DNA from: Ypsolopha sequella
Taxonomy: Eukaryota > Arthropoda > Insecta > Lepidoptera > Ypsolophidae
Length of the DNA: 64,000 nucleotides
Direction of reading: 5' to 3'
Assembly: GCA_934047225.1 (NCBI GenBank)
Contig: CAKOHE010000009.1
Span: forward strand, 214,001-278,000
In this document: positions 1-10,554 of the stretch, one piece after another
Numbering within the stretch: the first letter of the stretch is position 1
Layout of the letters: every line of letters begins with the position of its first letter
Notes under the pieces: model-generated
What the model was told of the DNA's origin: nothing
Seen by the model: only the letters and a program-made list of their open reading frames with translations
Database searches by the model: none
Program-made: the position numbers and the translations under genes

Positions 1-690
1 AGCAACACTCTCATACCATATACGATCCTTCTCTTCTAACCCGTCGACGTAATGATAGAGTTTGTACTATACCGACGTTTAAACACGCTTACGTTAATAA
101 ATACCTTCCATTCCTCGGACCATATCTTTACAATAAAATAAATAAAATAATTAATATATACCCACTAAATAGAACACAATGTAAAGGAACTGTCATTGAA
201 TGGCTTAAAAAACTAAATTACAGTGAAACAGAAGATTTATTAAATATATAAACCTAAAAGCTTCAAACTAAATCACTTTTCAGTCATGATTTAAGTTCAA
301 GTTTATTATTTTATTATTATGTAACTCTTAACTATTATTATTATTATTTTATCTTTCATACATACACAATGACACACCCTCTCACACTCACACATATACA
401 CTCTACACCTACACACACAGGGAGGAACACCTTTCACATATTTACTTTAGTTTATTTTATTTTACACTATATAATTTTACTTGTCTCACTCAATAAAACT
501 ATCATAAGATTCTAAATATTGGAAGAGCACTGCTGCCTGAAACACCGGTCTAGAGTACTCTAGCACCTAGTTCGGGCACAGACGTACTTACTGGCAACTT
601 GTTTTATGTAACTTGTTTTTAAGTAATCATGTACAATCAAACACTGTAATATGATAATTTGATTTTGATTTAAATTTAAATAAACTATAA
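1..690 (+). mobile_element. 3' end of a non-LTR retrotransposon (Jockey/CR1-like)
   Basis: An open frame from position 3 to a TAA at 249-251 encodes 82 residues ending '...GPYLYNKINKI...VIEWLKKLNYSETEDLLNI'. This matches the usual C-terminal tail of Jockey/CR1-type reverse transcriptases, where a 'GP.LYN.L' stretch is followed by a short helical tail. The remainder to about 690 is AT- and CA-rich sequence like LINE 3' UTRs; similar CA-rich sequence occurs near 52.65-52.75 kb. The catalytic region lies outside the window. The family level is inferred from the tail alone. Confidence 0.6.
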
Positions 691-831
691 ACCTGATGGT
701 GACATGATGACATGATGGCACAAAACATGTTTTATTGGGTTCTCTCCAACGTTGATGTTCTTCAGTATCCATTGTGTAGAGAACTAATACACAAAAATCA
801 GAAGAAAAACACAATAGTCCAGTTTCAGTTC

Positions 832-1543
832 CAGGGGGTCTACTCTGATCGTGTTCGATCGTACAATATTCGGTCGAGTATCGTAATATCAACGCGAGTG
901 GTACTCTGATAATCAATTTTCGAACGACAAACGTATTTGACAGGAGTTTGATCGAAACGCTTACTCCGAAGTTTCCGAACATCGACCGATAATTCTATTT
1001 TGACAGAAGTTTGATCGTGATTTTTACGTCAGCTCAAGAGGTGTCGTTTTAATATCGAAAGTTTAACATTTACTTAATATTATTAGGTTTGTGACTGTTT
1101 TAAATATAGTAATTGATGGCAATCTGACACCCCCACGGGGATTCGTGTCGTGATAATTTATATAAATTATCTCAGACAAAAATGATATACAAAAACTAAA
1201 GTTTAATTTTGCAATTTCAGCTTTAAACACAAGTAAATATAGTATAATATATATTGCCATCAATTACTATATTTAAAACAGTCACAAACCTAATAATATT
1301 AAGTAAATGTTAAACTTTCGATATTAAAACGACACCTCTTGAGCTGACGTAAAAATCACAATCAAACTTCTGTCAAAATAGAATTATCGGTCGATGTTCG
1401 GAAACTTCGGAGTAAGCGTTTCGATCAAACTCCTGTCAAATACGTTTGTCGTTCGAAAATTGATTATCAGAGTACCAATCGCGTTGATATTACGATACTC
1501 GACCGAATATTGTACGATCGAACACGATCAGAGTAGACCCCCA
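832..1543. repeat. Large palindrome (fold-back element) with 291-bp arms
   Basis: Arms at about 832-1122 and 1253-1543 are nearly perfect reverse complements around a loop of about 130 bp. The loop carries the dispersed motif 'cacggggattcgtgtcgtga', seen again near 3.43, 36.77, 38.52 and 56.46 kb. The ORFs here are arm artefacts. It may be a fold-back transposon or a head-to-head insertion of one repeat. Confidence 0.8.
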
Positions 1544-1666
1544 GGGTACAAGGCGTAGGTAGTCGTCGAAGCAGGCAAATTCAAAGGTCAGGTGTGAGTA
1601 AGCAGTCGCAAAATTAAACAAAATACCATAAAAGAATAACAACACGAGAGGTTATGTTTTGGTGTC

Positions 1667-4139
1667 ATTTTGTTACCATAGATTAATAACGGTTTTTTTT
1701 ATATGCAGGCAAAGGAAGTATTCGTATGCAGCTGTATAGCTCCGTACATCCAAAATTTAAAAGTTTTTATATTTTTTAATGTAATTAAAGCCACCTAAAA
1801 ATTTTAGTTTTTTTTTCCTCGTATGGGGAAGGTTATTGCTATCAACAAAAAAATATTCAGGCACTTTCAATGATTTCATCCATTACCCATTGGTAATTTT
1901 TTTGTGTTAAATTTTTTATTCATGCTTATAAACTTCAAACTTCCTATAAAGATTTCCTTAAAACACTTCCTTTTAAGATTTCCATACAGGTGGTTTATTT
2001 AATATGTATTTACATTTTTTTTTTTTAAATTCTCCACTACATAATGTTTTTATCAACGTTAATCTATAACTTTAAACTCTCGCGTTTTGTACACATTATA
2101 ATATATATAATCGGGTCTATCGCGATCAATTTTTACCTTTTTACGAAAAGGGGACACCCGATGTTTCGAGACAGTTGCATGTCTCGTGGTCTACGGGACA
2201 TGCAACTGTCTCGAAACTTCGGGTGTCCCCTTTTCGTAAAAAGGTAAAAATTGATCGCGGTAGACCCGATTATATATATTATAACGTTAATCTAGTTTTT
2301 TAAGGAACCGAACCAGACCGAACTAATTGTACCCTAAAAATCGCCAACTTTCAATTGACGGCAACACTGGGTTCGACTCTAGCGACGCCGCGCCGTCACC
2401 GGGTCAGATAACCTTGTGGGCCTGTATGATTAATATGATTATTGTGTAAATAGAACTATTTCATTAAAAAAAAAAAAACAAAAAAAACTACGGAATGCGA
2501 CCAGCCACCTGCCAGTACCGTATACGGCGCGTTTACAACCGAAAAAGTGTGTACCGTTTGCCCATTTTATTTATTTTAAAGAAGATTAGTTAATTTTAAA
2601 CCAAACGGTCACAACCAATCAGATACCAACAAAAGAACGATAAATATGGTATTTTTCAACCAACGTGCGGTAAAAAACATCAAACAAAGATTGATTCAGA
2701 AACACAATCCGTTTTCTTACGCTAACCGCGGGTCTTTAACATATGGAGCACTTGAATCTTATATGCTAACTGCGCGTATTGGACATGCAAAGGGTTCTTT
2801 AGAACCCTGGGCTGGGTAAAAACACTGTGGTTGTAGCGCTGAGTTTTTGAACGGGTTTCGTCGTGTAGCGACACTCCAAACGTCAGTTGTCACTTTTTAC
2901 ATTATATTTAGGGAGCATTCTTAAATGCCTGAGTAAATGTAAAATTTAAACTTTCAAAGTGAATTTTACATTTCTGACAAGGTTTATGCACTGTACGTTT
3001 TCATTCAGAACAGTTGACAGTTAAATTATACCCGGGTGTTTAGGAACGCAACCATAAAACGTTGAGAGCACCCCCTGGTACGAAATTTAATGTGACCAGC
3101 AATATTCATTTTGTAATTTTAAGTTCATTTAAGATATAATAAATTGGTAAAATTATATATATATTTTGATCACCTACTGTATTTTGTTGTAGATCATAGC
3201 ATTCATCACAAAGATTTACAGAATCCCAAATTCCTTGAAATTTTTTTTCATTAATACAGTGCTTTAGTTTATAATGAATTTACTGACAGCACATTAAAAA
3301 AACCTAGGTTCTCAAAAAATCAACAGATGGCATTGACGAGATGTGGTCGTCTGATTGAATGATGCCAATGGGCGTTTTTACAGTTTCGCTCAGTAATGGC
3401 AAGGCACGATATTTTTAACCGTCACGTTTTAATAGGGATTCATGTCGTGATGACATGTTTTCTGTTAATGTAAATTTCAAAATAAAAATTCATTTATTTA
3501 CTCCGACCTCCATTAAATATTCAACTTTTTTTTTGCACGTATACAAATGTCGTTATCATCATGGTTCCGATCACTAGTAAATTAGTTTATACTTTTTTTA
3601 TTAGAAATAAATTCGTTCACATCAAACATATTTTTGAGTTGGCAACTCTCACCATGTCTCGTCAACACCATCTATTAAGATATTTCAAACTAGGTATTTC
3701 CTTTTTATTAGCTGTTAGAAAATAGTCACAGACATTGTTACAAGAAAAAATCGTTTTTTTTTTCAACGTGAATATGTCAAGTGGCGTTTGGAGCTTATGC
3801 GAACCTTGCGAACCCTGCTCAGAGTAAATAACGAAAAAATTTACACCAGTGTTAGCGACCCTGTAATTTTGAAACGGTTCGTAATGAGTCGTGAGTTTAT
3901 TTTTGAACGGGTTAGTGTTGCGACCCGGGTAGGAAACCCAACACGGTGTGAGTTTATGAACGACTATCTGGCCCTATCGTTTAACTTTAACACCTTCACG
4001 ATTCCTTTGAAAAAGATATTGCATTTTGCAAAAAATATAAAAACTTTAAAATTTTAGATATACGGGGCTATACAGCTGCATACGAATACTTCCTTTGCCT
4101 GCATATAAAAAAACCGTTATTAATCTATGGTAACAAAAT
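1667..4139. mobile_element. Long-TIR DNA transposon, non-autonomous, about 2.47 kb
   Basis: The left end (1667 to about 1785) is the reverse complement of the right end (about 4020-4139), giving terminal inverted repeats of roughly 115 bp that begin 'attttgttaccatag'. No transposase motif is visible inside. An 89-residue frame at 3788-4057 has no recognised family. The interior holds the 2066-2282 palindrome, and a stretch near 3110-3205 recurs inverted at about 21.60-21.74 kb. Target duplication could not be settled, so the superfamily is open. Confidence 0.65.
2066..2282. repeat. Palindromic element flanked by an 11-bp direct repeat
   Basis: Arms containing 'aatcgggtctaycgcgatca' fold back on each other around a centre at about 2187. 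The element is bracketed by 'aacgttaatct' at 2055-2065 and 2283-2293, consistent with an 11-bp target duplication. A half copy of the same repeat starts at about 38252. It is nested inside the 1667-4139 element. Confidence 0.65.
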
Positions 4140-4606
4140 AACAAAACAAACGAAAAACTACTTTGACATTGATTGCTACTCAGAATAAGGAATACAAATA
4201 GAAGCCTGACTAAAATAAGAACTGGGCATTAGCCATTGTACTCATCTAACGTAAATTACTCCTGTGTACGAGTGAATGAAACGACGGACCGCACTTACTT
4301 TATATTTTTTCCTGGTGTGTCACTAGATTGAACCAAACAAATGTCAGATGGATGATATTTGGATGTATTTTAAAAATTATAATACCATCAAATTAAATAC
4401 GTCTCATCATTGTATCGTTGTGTTGTAATATCGTACGTTGCGTGCATCACATCTTAATTTGGTGGCATCGAAATGTCTATTGCATTTTGCGAAAGTTTAC
4501 AGCTTCACCGAGAGAAATTAAATATTTTGGTGCACTTCCTTTCAAAATTCGTGAAAGTGTGATTTATTATTGTTTGTGTTGATTGTTTTTTTAACATTGT
4601 AATAAA

Positions 4607-5800
4607 ATGTCTTGTGCGATTGAAGGCTGTAAATCGCATACAGGAAGAAAAGAAAACAACAATGAAGCAATATCATTTCATCGGTGAGTTCTGATAGTTT
4701 TTATGTTAATAAGTTGCAGGATCATACCTAAAACTCAGTAACAATAATAGTAGTTCTTGTAAATCATACTCGTGTTCAATTCTACGCCCATATTTGCCTG
4801 CTTTATATAGATTTTCTGCCGACTGCGAGAGGTTATGTTTTTTCGTATAGTGATGTACTAAAGTCCGTGTGGCAAACTATCGAACATTGGTTCCCGCGGC
4901 AGCCGTGCATAAAGGATAATAGATTAATGAGAGGTTTTCTTTTTGAGTATTAAAAAAAAACATAGTTTCCCAGAACTCTGTAGATGGTGTTGAACTGACT
5001 ACGTTGCTAGGTGCCAAAGCCAAAACGATTTTAAAAAAAACATTGCGTCACGTCACGTCACGTCACATACGCTCGTTGGCTGATGACATGTGTGCTGAGC
5101 ATATTATGTGCGAATGCTTTGTTATGGTCCGTCCAGGTTTAAAATGTATCATGGCTTGTACTCATTGCGCTTTACTTTCATCTTTAGGAAAAAGATGTAT
5201 GCCTCCATTTTTATACAAATCCACAAGGCACAGACTTCTCTTCTTTTTCTCTTGGGACATTTTCTTTCTGGCTTAGAAAACTCATAAAAAGACTGCTAAT
5301 TATTTTTTTCTTTTTCCTTGTTGTTATTATTTATTTATTTTCAAAATGTCATTGTGATGTGATGTGACAATGACATTAATTACTTTTTTATGTACGTTTC
5401 GTTTTACGATCTCAAAATTACATCTAAGTGCAATAATCAAAAAATTATGTGACGTTCCGTTCCTTGCAGTAACTTACCAATTTCAGCGCCATCTATCCAG
5501 CGACTAGGGAAGAGTAAAAAAAAAAGAAAAGAAAATCCCTCATTGCAGCGCGAGTTAAAAGAAAAATAATGCCGAATAAATATCGCTATATTTTTTTGTT
5601 ACAGATTTCAAAAAAGGGAAGAATTAAAAAGTGAATGGCTTAGACGAATAATTTGACCAATTTGGGCAATTAAAAAAAGCGGTCATATTTGTTCGAAACA
5701 CTTTACGTCGGATTCTTTTGGACCAAACGAAAATTTAAAATGGAGACTTTTAAAAGCAGATGCCTTACCAACGTTATATTTACCAGATACAGACACATTG
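4607..5800 (+). pseudogene. THAP-domain exons of P-like element copy 1 (broken)
   Basis: Exon 1 (4607-4683) encodes '[15 protein letters not shown]...', the first cysteine pair of a THAP (C2CH) zinc domain, and ends at a GTGAGT donor. Exon 2 (from 5605, after TTACAG, to 5800) encodes the 'WL..I', 'HICSKHF' and 'ADALPT' parts of the domain. It has an in-frame TGA at about 5653 where copy 2 has an arginine codon. The intron is enlarged by a nested MITE. A further exon-like stretch follows near 5905. THAP domains bind DNA at P-element ends; this copy cannot make a full domain. Confidence 0.75.
4929..5541. mobile_element. MITE family E, copy 1 (nested in the P-like element)
   Basis: The 613-bp insert begins 'gagaggttttctttttgag' and ends 'agaaaagaaaatccctc', short imperfect inverted ends. 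Copy 2 of the P-like element has the empty site 'agattaattgcagcg', which fixes the boundaries and suggests a 2-bp 'at' duplication. A second copy lies at 9433-10057. It contains a short 'cgtca' tandem run. ORFs inside it (for example 5004-5276) have no recognisable product. Confidence 0.75.
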
Positions 5801-6983
5801 GTAATCTTTAAATAATTATGTATAATTGCATTATCAATCTTGTTTGTAGGTACGTGCTTGTACTATACTATAGTATGTTAACTCGATAATTTTTCAATTT
5901 TAGGCAACAGAACCAGTACCTATGGATGTCTGTGGTTTAGAAAAGTGCATACTTCTATGTTCGCAAATCGTTCTGAAAGGCCTGTTCGTTCACGTTACTG
6001 CCGTGATCGACTTCACGAAAAAATTCCGCAGATCAAGACATTTTCGTACTTAGTGGTTGACAATAAAAGTACTTTGACAGGGTAGTTCTATCGTGAAATG
6101 AATTTTGGGAATGCTTATTGACTTGAACTGCGCATAATTTGATTTCTTATTACAGGTTATTAGGTATTTTAATCGTTCATTATTTGTTATTAGTTTTTAT
6201 TCAAGATAAGTTGATGTTTATTAGATAGAAATAAAAAAATTAAATTACCTCTGTAGTAATTGCGCTGTCATCGCTCATCATTGACATAAAATTATTATTA
6301 CGAATCCTATAAGTCTATGATTATTATGATTTCTATTGTTGCGATTAATTCCTTCTTCCTTGATTGAACAAAGACGCGACATCAACGAACATCTATTTGA
6401 TTGAGTTAAGAGGCGACTTAAAAAGTATCCACTTAAATAGTTTACAAGCTACAGCATTTTTTGCACTAGAAACAAGCACAATTTTGGACTTAACTTATGT
6501 ACCTACCTGCCTATGATATAGTAATTTGTACTTAATAAAAAATATTATGCTAAACGAAAGATATCCTTTTATTAATTCCTTATTTACACAATATAACATG
6601 TGTCCCACTGGGGTAGACAGAGACCACTTTGCTATTAATTCTCTTGGCCTCCTTCCAAAGCAAGAGGATGTCACCAGAAAGGTCGGTGCCTCCTGCATTC
6701 TCTTTTTTTTCACACTATGATACGATATGATGTGTGGTAAGGAGATTGGTCGCGGTTCATTTCGATTTGGTTTATTTATCGTAGTCAAAAATCGACATTG
6801 TTACATCACTAGCAAAGCAACGAACTAGTGACAACCTACCTAATTAAGAAAAAACTAATACATATCCATCTCTCTCTAACGCACTAAAATGTCGTAAGAA
6901 AATCAAGGATAGGTGTCTTTCTCCGCGTATTATTTTAGCCAGGTTTCTATTTGTATTCCTTATTCTGAGGATTGCTACTAAAC

Positions 6984-9189
6984 CTCAGAATAAGGAATAC
7001 AAATAGAAGCCTGGCTAAAATAAGAACTGGGCATTAGCCATTGTACTCATCTAACGTAAATTACTCCTGTGTACGAGTGAATGAAACGACGGACCGCACT
7101 TACTTTATATTTTTTCCTGGTGTGTCACTAGATTGAACCAAACAAATGTCAGATGGATGTAATTTGGATGTATTTTAAAAATTATAATACCATCAAATTA
7201 AATATGTCTCATCATTGTATCGTTGTGTTGTAATATCGTTCGTTGCGTGCATCACATCTTAATTTGGTGGCATCGAAATGTCTAATGCATTTTGCGAAAG
7301 TTTACAGCTTCACCGAGAGAAATTAAATATTTTGGTGCTCTTCCTCTCAAAATTCGTGAAAGTGTGATTTATTATTGTTTGTGTTGATTGTTTTTTTAAC
7401 ATTGTAATAAAATGTCTTGTGCGATTGAAGGCTGTAAATCGCATACAGGAAGAAAAGAAAACAACAATGAAGCAATATCATTTCATCGGTGAGTTCTGAT
7501 AGTTTTTATGTTAATAAGTTGCAGGATCATACCTAAAACTCAGTAACAATAATAGTAGTTCTTGTAAATCATACTCGTGTTCAATTCTACACCGATATTT
7601 GCCTGTTTTATATAGATTTTCTGCCGACCATTAGAGGTTATGTTTTTTTGCATAGTGATGTACTAAAGTCCGTGTGGCAAACTATCGAACATTGGTTCCC
7701 GCGGCAGCCGTGCATAAAGGATAATACCGCAGATTAATTGCAGCGTGAGTTAAAGGAAAAATAATGCCGAATAAATATCGCTATATTTTTTTGTTACAGA
7801 TTTCCAAAAAGGGAAGAATTAAAAAGTGTATGGCTTAGACGAATAATTAGACCAAATTGGGCAATTAAAAAAAGGAGTCATATTTGTTCGAAACACTTTA
7901 CGCCGGATTTTTTTGGACCAAACGAAAATTTAAAATGGAGACGGTTAAAAGCAGATGCTTTACCGACGTTATTTACCGGATACAGACACATTGGTAACCT
8001 TTAAATAATTATGTATAATTGCAGTATCAATCTTGTTTGTAGGTAGGTACGTGCTTGTACTATACTATAGTATATTAACTCGATAAATTTTCAATTTTAG
8101 GCAACATAACCAGTACCCATGGATGTATGTGGTGTAGAAAAGTTCATACTTCTATGTTCGCAAATCGTTCTGAAAGGCCTGTTCAGAACTTGTACGTTAC
8201 TTCCGTGATCGACTTCACGAAGAAATTCCGCAGATCAAGACATTTTCGTACTTAGTGGTTGACAATAAAAGTACTTTGACAGGGTAGTTCTATCGTGAAA
8301 TGAATTTTGGGAATGCTTATTGACTTGAACTGCGCATAATTTGATTTCTTATTGCAGGTTGGGTATTTTAATCGTTCATTATTTGTTATTAGTTATTATT
8401 CAAAATAAGTTGATGTTTAGTTGACAGAAATAATAAAAAAAATTGAAATTACCTCTGTAGTAATTGCGCTGTCATCGCTCATCATTGACATAATATTATT
8501 ATTACGAATCCTATAAGTCTATGATTATTATGATTTCTATTGTTGCGATTAATTCCTTCCTCCTTGATTGAACAAAGACGCGACATCAACGAACATCTAT
8601 TTGATTGAGTTAAGAGGCGACTTAAAAAGTATCCACTTAAATAGTTTACGGTTGTATCTCTGATACAAGCTACAGCATTTTTTGTACTAGAAACAAGCAC
8701 AATTTTGGACTTAACTTATGTACCTACCTGCCTACGATATAGTAATTTGTACTTAATAAAAAATATTATGCTAAACGAAAGATATCCTTTCATTAATTCC
8801 TTATTTACACAATATAACATGTGTCACACTGGGGTAGACAGAGACCACTTTGCTATTAATTCTCTTGGCCTCCTTCCAAAGCAAGAGGATGTCACCAGAG
8901 AGGTTGGTGCCTCCCGCATTCTCTTTTTTTCACACTTTGATACGATATAATGTGTGGTAAGCAGATTGGTCGTGGTTCATTTCAATTTGGTTTATTTGTC
9001 ATAGTCAAAAATCGACATCGTTACATCACTAGCAAAGCAACGAACTAGTGACAACCTACCTAATTAAGAAAAAACTAATACATATCCATCTCTCTCTAAC
9101 GCACTAGAATGTCGCAACAAAATCAAGGATAGGTGTCGTTCTCCGCGTATTATTTTAGCCAGGCTTCTATTTGTATTCCTTATTCTGAG
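6984..9189 (+). mobile_element. P-like (THAP) DNA transposon, copy 2
   Basis: The element has the same 'ctcagaataagg' termini as copy 1. An exact 8-bp target duplication 'tactaaac' lies at 6976-6983 and 9190-9197. It landed in host sequence touching copy 1's right-hand duplication, leaving only a few bases between the two elements. At 2206 bp it is shorter than autonomous P elements. It keeps an open THAP region but shows no catalytic core, so it is probably non-autonomous. Confidence 0.88.
7412..7993 (+). CDS. THAP DNA-binding domain exons of P-like element copy 2
   Basis: Exon 1 (7412-7488) and exon 2 (7800-7993) join in phase after GTGAGT...TTACAG. Together they give a THAP (C2CH) zinc domain: MSCAIEGC at the N-terminus, then W-L-R-R-I, RPNW, HICSKHF (the third Cys and the His) and the ADALPT motif that matches the family's 'AVPT' box. 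Relative to copy 1 the frame lacks the internal stop, but a small deletion after ADALPT shifts the frame and it ends soon after. It could encode a short DNA-binding peptide without transposase activity. Expression is unknown. Confidence 0.7.
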
Positions 9190-9416
9190 TACTAAACACA
9201 TTTTATCTATGGTGACATGGACAGCGCCATCTAGAGGAAAGTAAAGAACTAAGAAAAAAAAACAACGAGAAAAACGCTCATTAAAAATCGCCGTAACCAG
9301 TGTATGTTGTTTAGTAGAACAAAAGTGCAGGCGGTTCCTTTTCGTGTGTTTTTTCTAACCCTACGTTGTGTTCGTGCTATGGGTCTATTACTTTAGCACT
9401 AACCGAACTGACTGAC

Positions 9417-10176
9417 ATGACCGGAAAGCAATAAGAGGTTTTCTTTTTGAGTATTAAAAAAAAAACAAAGTTTCCAAGAACTCTGTAGATGGCGTTGAAC
9501 TGACCACGTTACTAGGTGCCAAAGCCAAAAGAATTGAAAAAAAAAACATTGCGTCACGTCACGTCACATACGCTCGTTGGTTGATGACATGTGTGCTGAG
9601 CATATTATGTGCGAATGCTTTGTTATGGTCCGTCCAGGTTTAAAATGTACGATGGCTTGTACTCATTGCGCTTTACGACTTTCATCTTTAGGAAAAAGAT
9701 ATATGGCTTCATTTTTACACAAAATCCACGAGGCACAGACTTCTCTTCTTTTTCTCTTGGGACATTTTCTTTCTGGCGTAGAAAACTCATAAAAAATATT
9801 TATTTCTAAATACTGCTAAATATTTATTTCATTTTCCTTGTTGTTATTATTTATTTATTTTCAAAATGTCATTGTGATGTGATGTAACAATGACATTAAT
9901 TACTTTTTTATGTACGTTTTACGATCTCAAAATTACATCCAAGTGAAATAATCAAAAAATTATGTGACGTTCCGTTCCTTTGCAGTAACTTACTAAGTTC
10001 AGCGCCATCTATCCAGCGACTAGGGAAGAGTAAAAAAAAAAGAAAAGAAAATCCCTCATTACGACAGGACATACCCTTCAATAAATTCAGATGATTCTCA
10101 ACTTGAGGATCTTAAGAGAGGGTCATACAGTGACTGTAAACAGATAATTCAGAACCTCAGAATTGGCTGTATGGGC
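9417..10176 (+). pseudogene. Possible KRAB-like first exon of the PRDM9-like gene, split by a MITE
   Basis: Before the MITE, ATG at 9417 starts MTGKQ. After the MITE one frame reads 'DIPFNKF', and a frame offset by one base reads 'DDSQLEDLKRGSYSDCKQII' and then 'QNLRIG', up to a TAA at 10177. In order this resembles a KRAB A-box (DI...F, acidic pair, L..., Y...K......L...G). Reading it needs both removal of the MITE and one frame change, so if it is an exon it is broken here. The similarity is weak and judged by eye. It may equally be non-coding. Confidence 0.3.
9433..10057. mobile_element. MITE family E, copy 2
   Basis: Sequence is closely similar to 4929-5541, with the same inverted ends and internal 'cgtca' run. 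It is flanked by 'at' on both sides (9431-9432 and 10058-10059). It splits a reading frame that begins with ATG at 9417; see the KRAB-like entry. Confidence 0.75.
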
Positions 10177-10250
10177 TAAGTTTCTTTTGCCTTTCCACTT
10201 TGTGGGATAAAAAAAAATTACCTTTGCCTGTCAAAAAATGGGACAAATAG

Positions 10251-10393
10251 AGGAAAAAAAAGAAATTGGCGGGAACTCGTAAAGACGAAAGAAACTTCTA
10301 GAAAGAAAATTCGTATTGATTTATTAAATTATTACCAACAAAGTTATTATTACGATTTAACTAGTCCGAACATTGGTGTACTGCAAACGGCAT
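10251..10393 (+). CDS. Candidate upstream exon of the PRDM9-like gene
   Basis: An open frame ending 'YYYDLTSPNIGVLQTA' runs into a good GTAAGT donor at 10394. It joins in phase (T|CT, serine) with the exon at 10471, so translation would continue through 'ASM' into SRSLRKKP. The 5' boundary, an AG at about 10250, is a guess with a poor pyrimidine tract. If this exon is not used, translation would start at the ATG at 10479. No domain is recognised in it. Confidence 0.4.
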
Positions 10394-10470
10394 GTAAGTG
10401 ATGTTCAATAAATTGTTCTTTGCCATTAAATATTATAAATCTACACGAGCGGTAATTTGATATTTTTCAG

Positions 10471-10554
10471 CTGCAAGCATGAGCCGTTCCCTGCGTAAAA
10501 AGCCTCGTATCAGCTATTACGAACCTGATGAACCAAACTTAGATGAATATATCT
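10471..10554 (+). CDS. PRDM9-like exon A (SSXRD-like tail)
   Basis: The exon starts after TTTTTCAG and ends at GTGAGT in phase 1. From ATG 10479 it encodes [20 protein letters not shown] and then LDEYI. This parallels the 'SLRER...EP.DDDYLYC' stretch just before the zinc knuckle in vertebrate PRDM9. The ATG is the first in-frame one in this exon; a longer start through the 10251-10393 frame is possible. Confidence 0.75.

Larger units (their letters stand above)
4179..6969 (+). mobile_element. P-like (THAP) DNA transposon, copy 1
   Basis: The terminal inverted repeat 'ctcagaataaggaatacaaa' starts at 4179 and its reverse complement ends at 6969. An exact 8-bp target duplication 'gattgcta' lies at 4171-4178 and 6970-6977. 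Eight-base duplications plus a THAP-domain exon point to the P superfamily; hAT also makes 8-bp duplications but lacks the THAP N-terminus. The copy carries a nested MITE (4929-5541) absent from copy 2 and a premature stop in its THAP exon, so it is inactive. No full transposase catalytic region is visible. Confidence 0.85.

Noticed and set aside
560..1263. ORFs of 65-140 residues near 0.6-1.3 kb
   Set aside because: They lie in the arms and loop of the palindrome and show no protein family features.
3788..4057. 89-residue ORF inside the long-TIR element
   Set aside because: No recognisable motif, no splice context and overlap with the terminal repeat; not supported as a gene.
5004..9809. 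Similar ORF pairs at 5004-5276 and 9577-9809, and at 6526-6720 and 8705-8950
   Set aside because: They look conserved only because they lie in duplicated transposons (MITE E copies and P-like copies 1 and 2).
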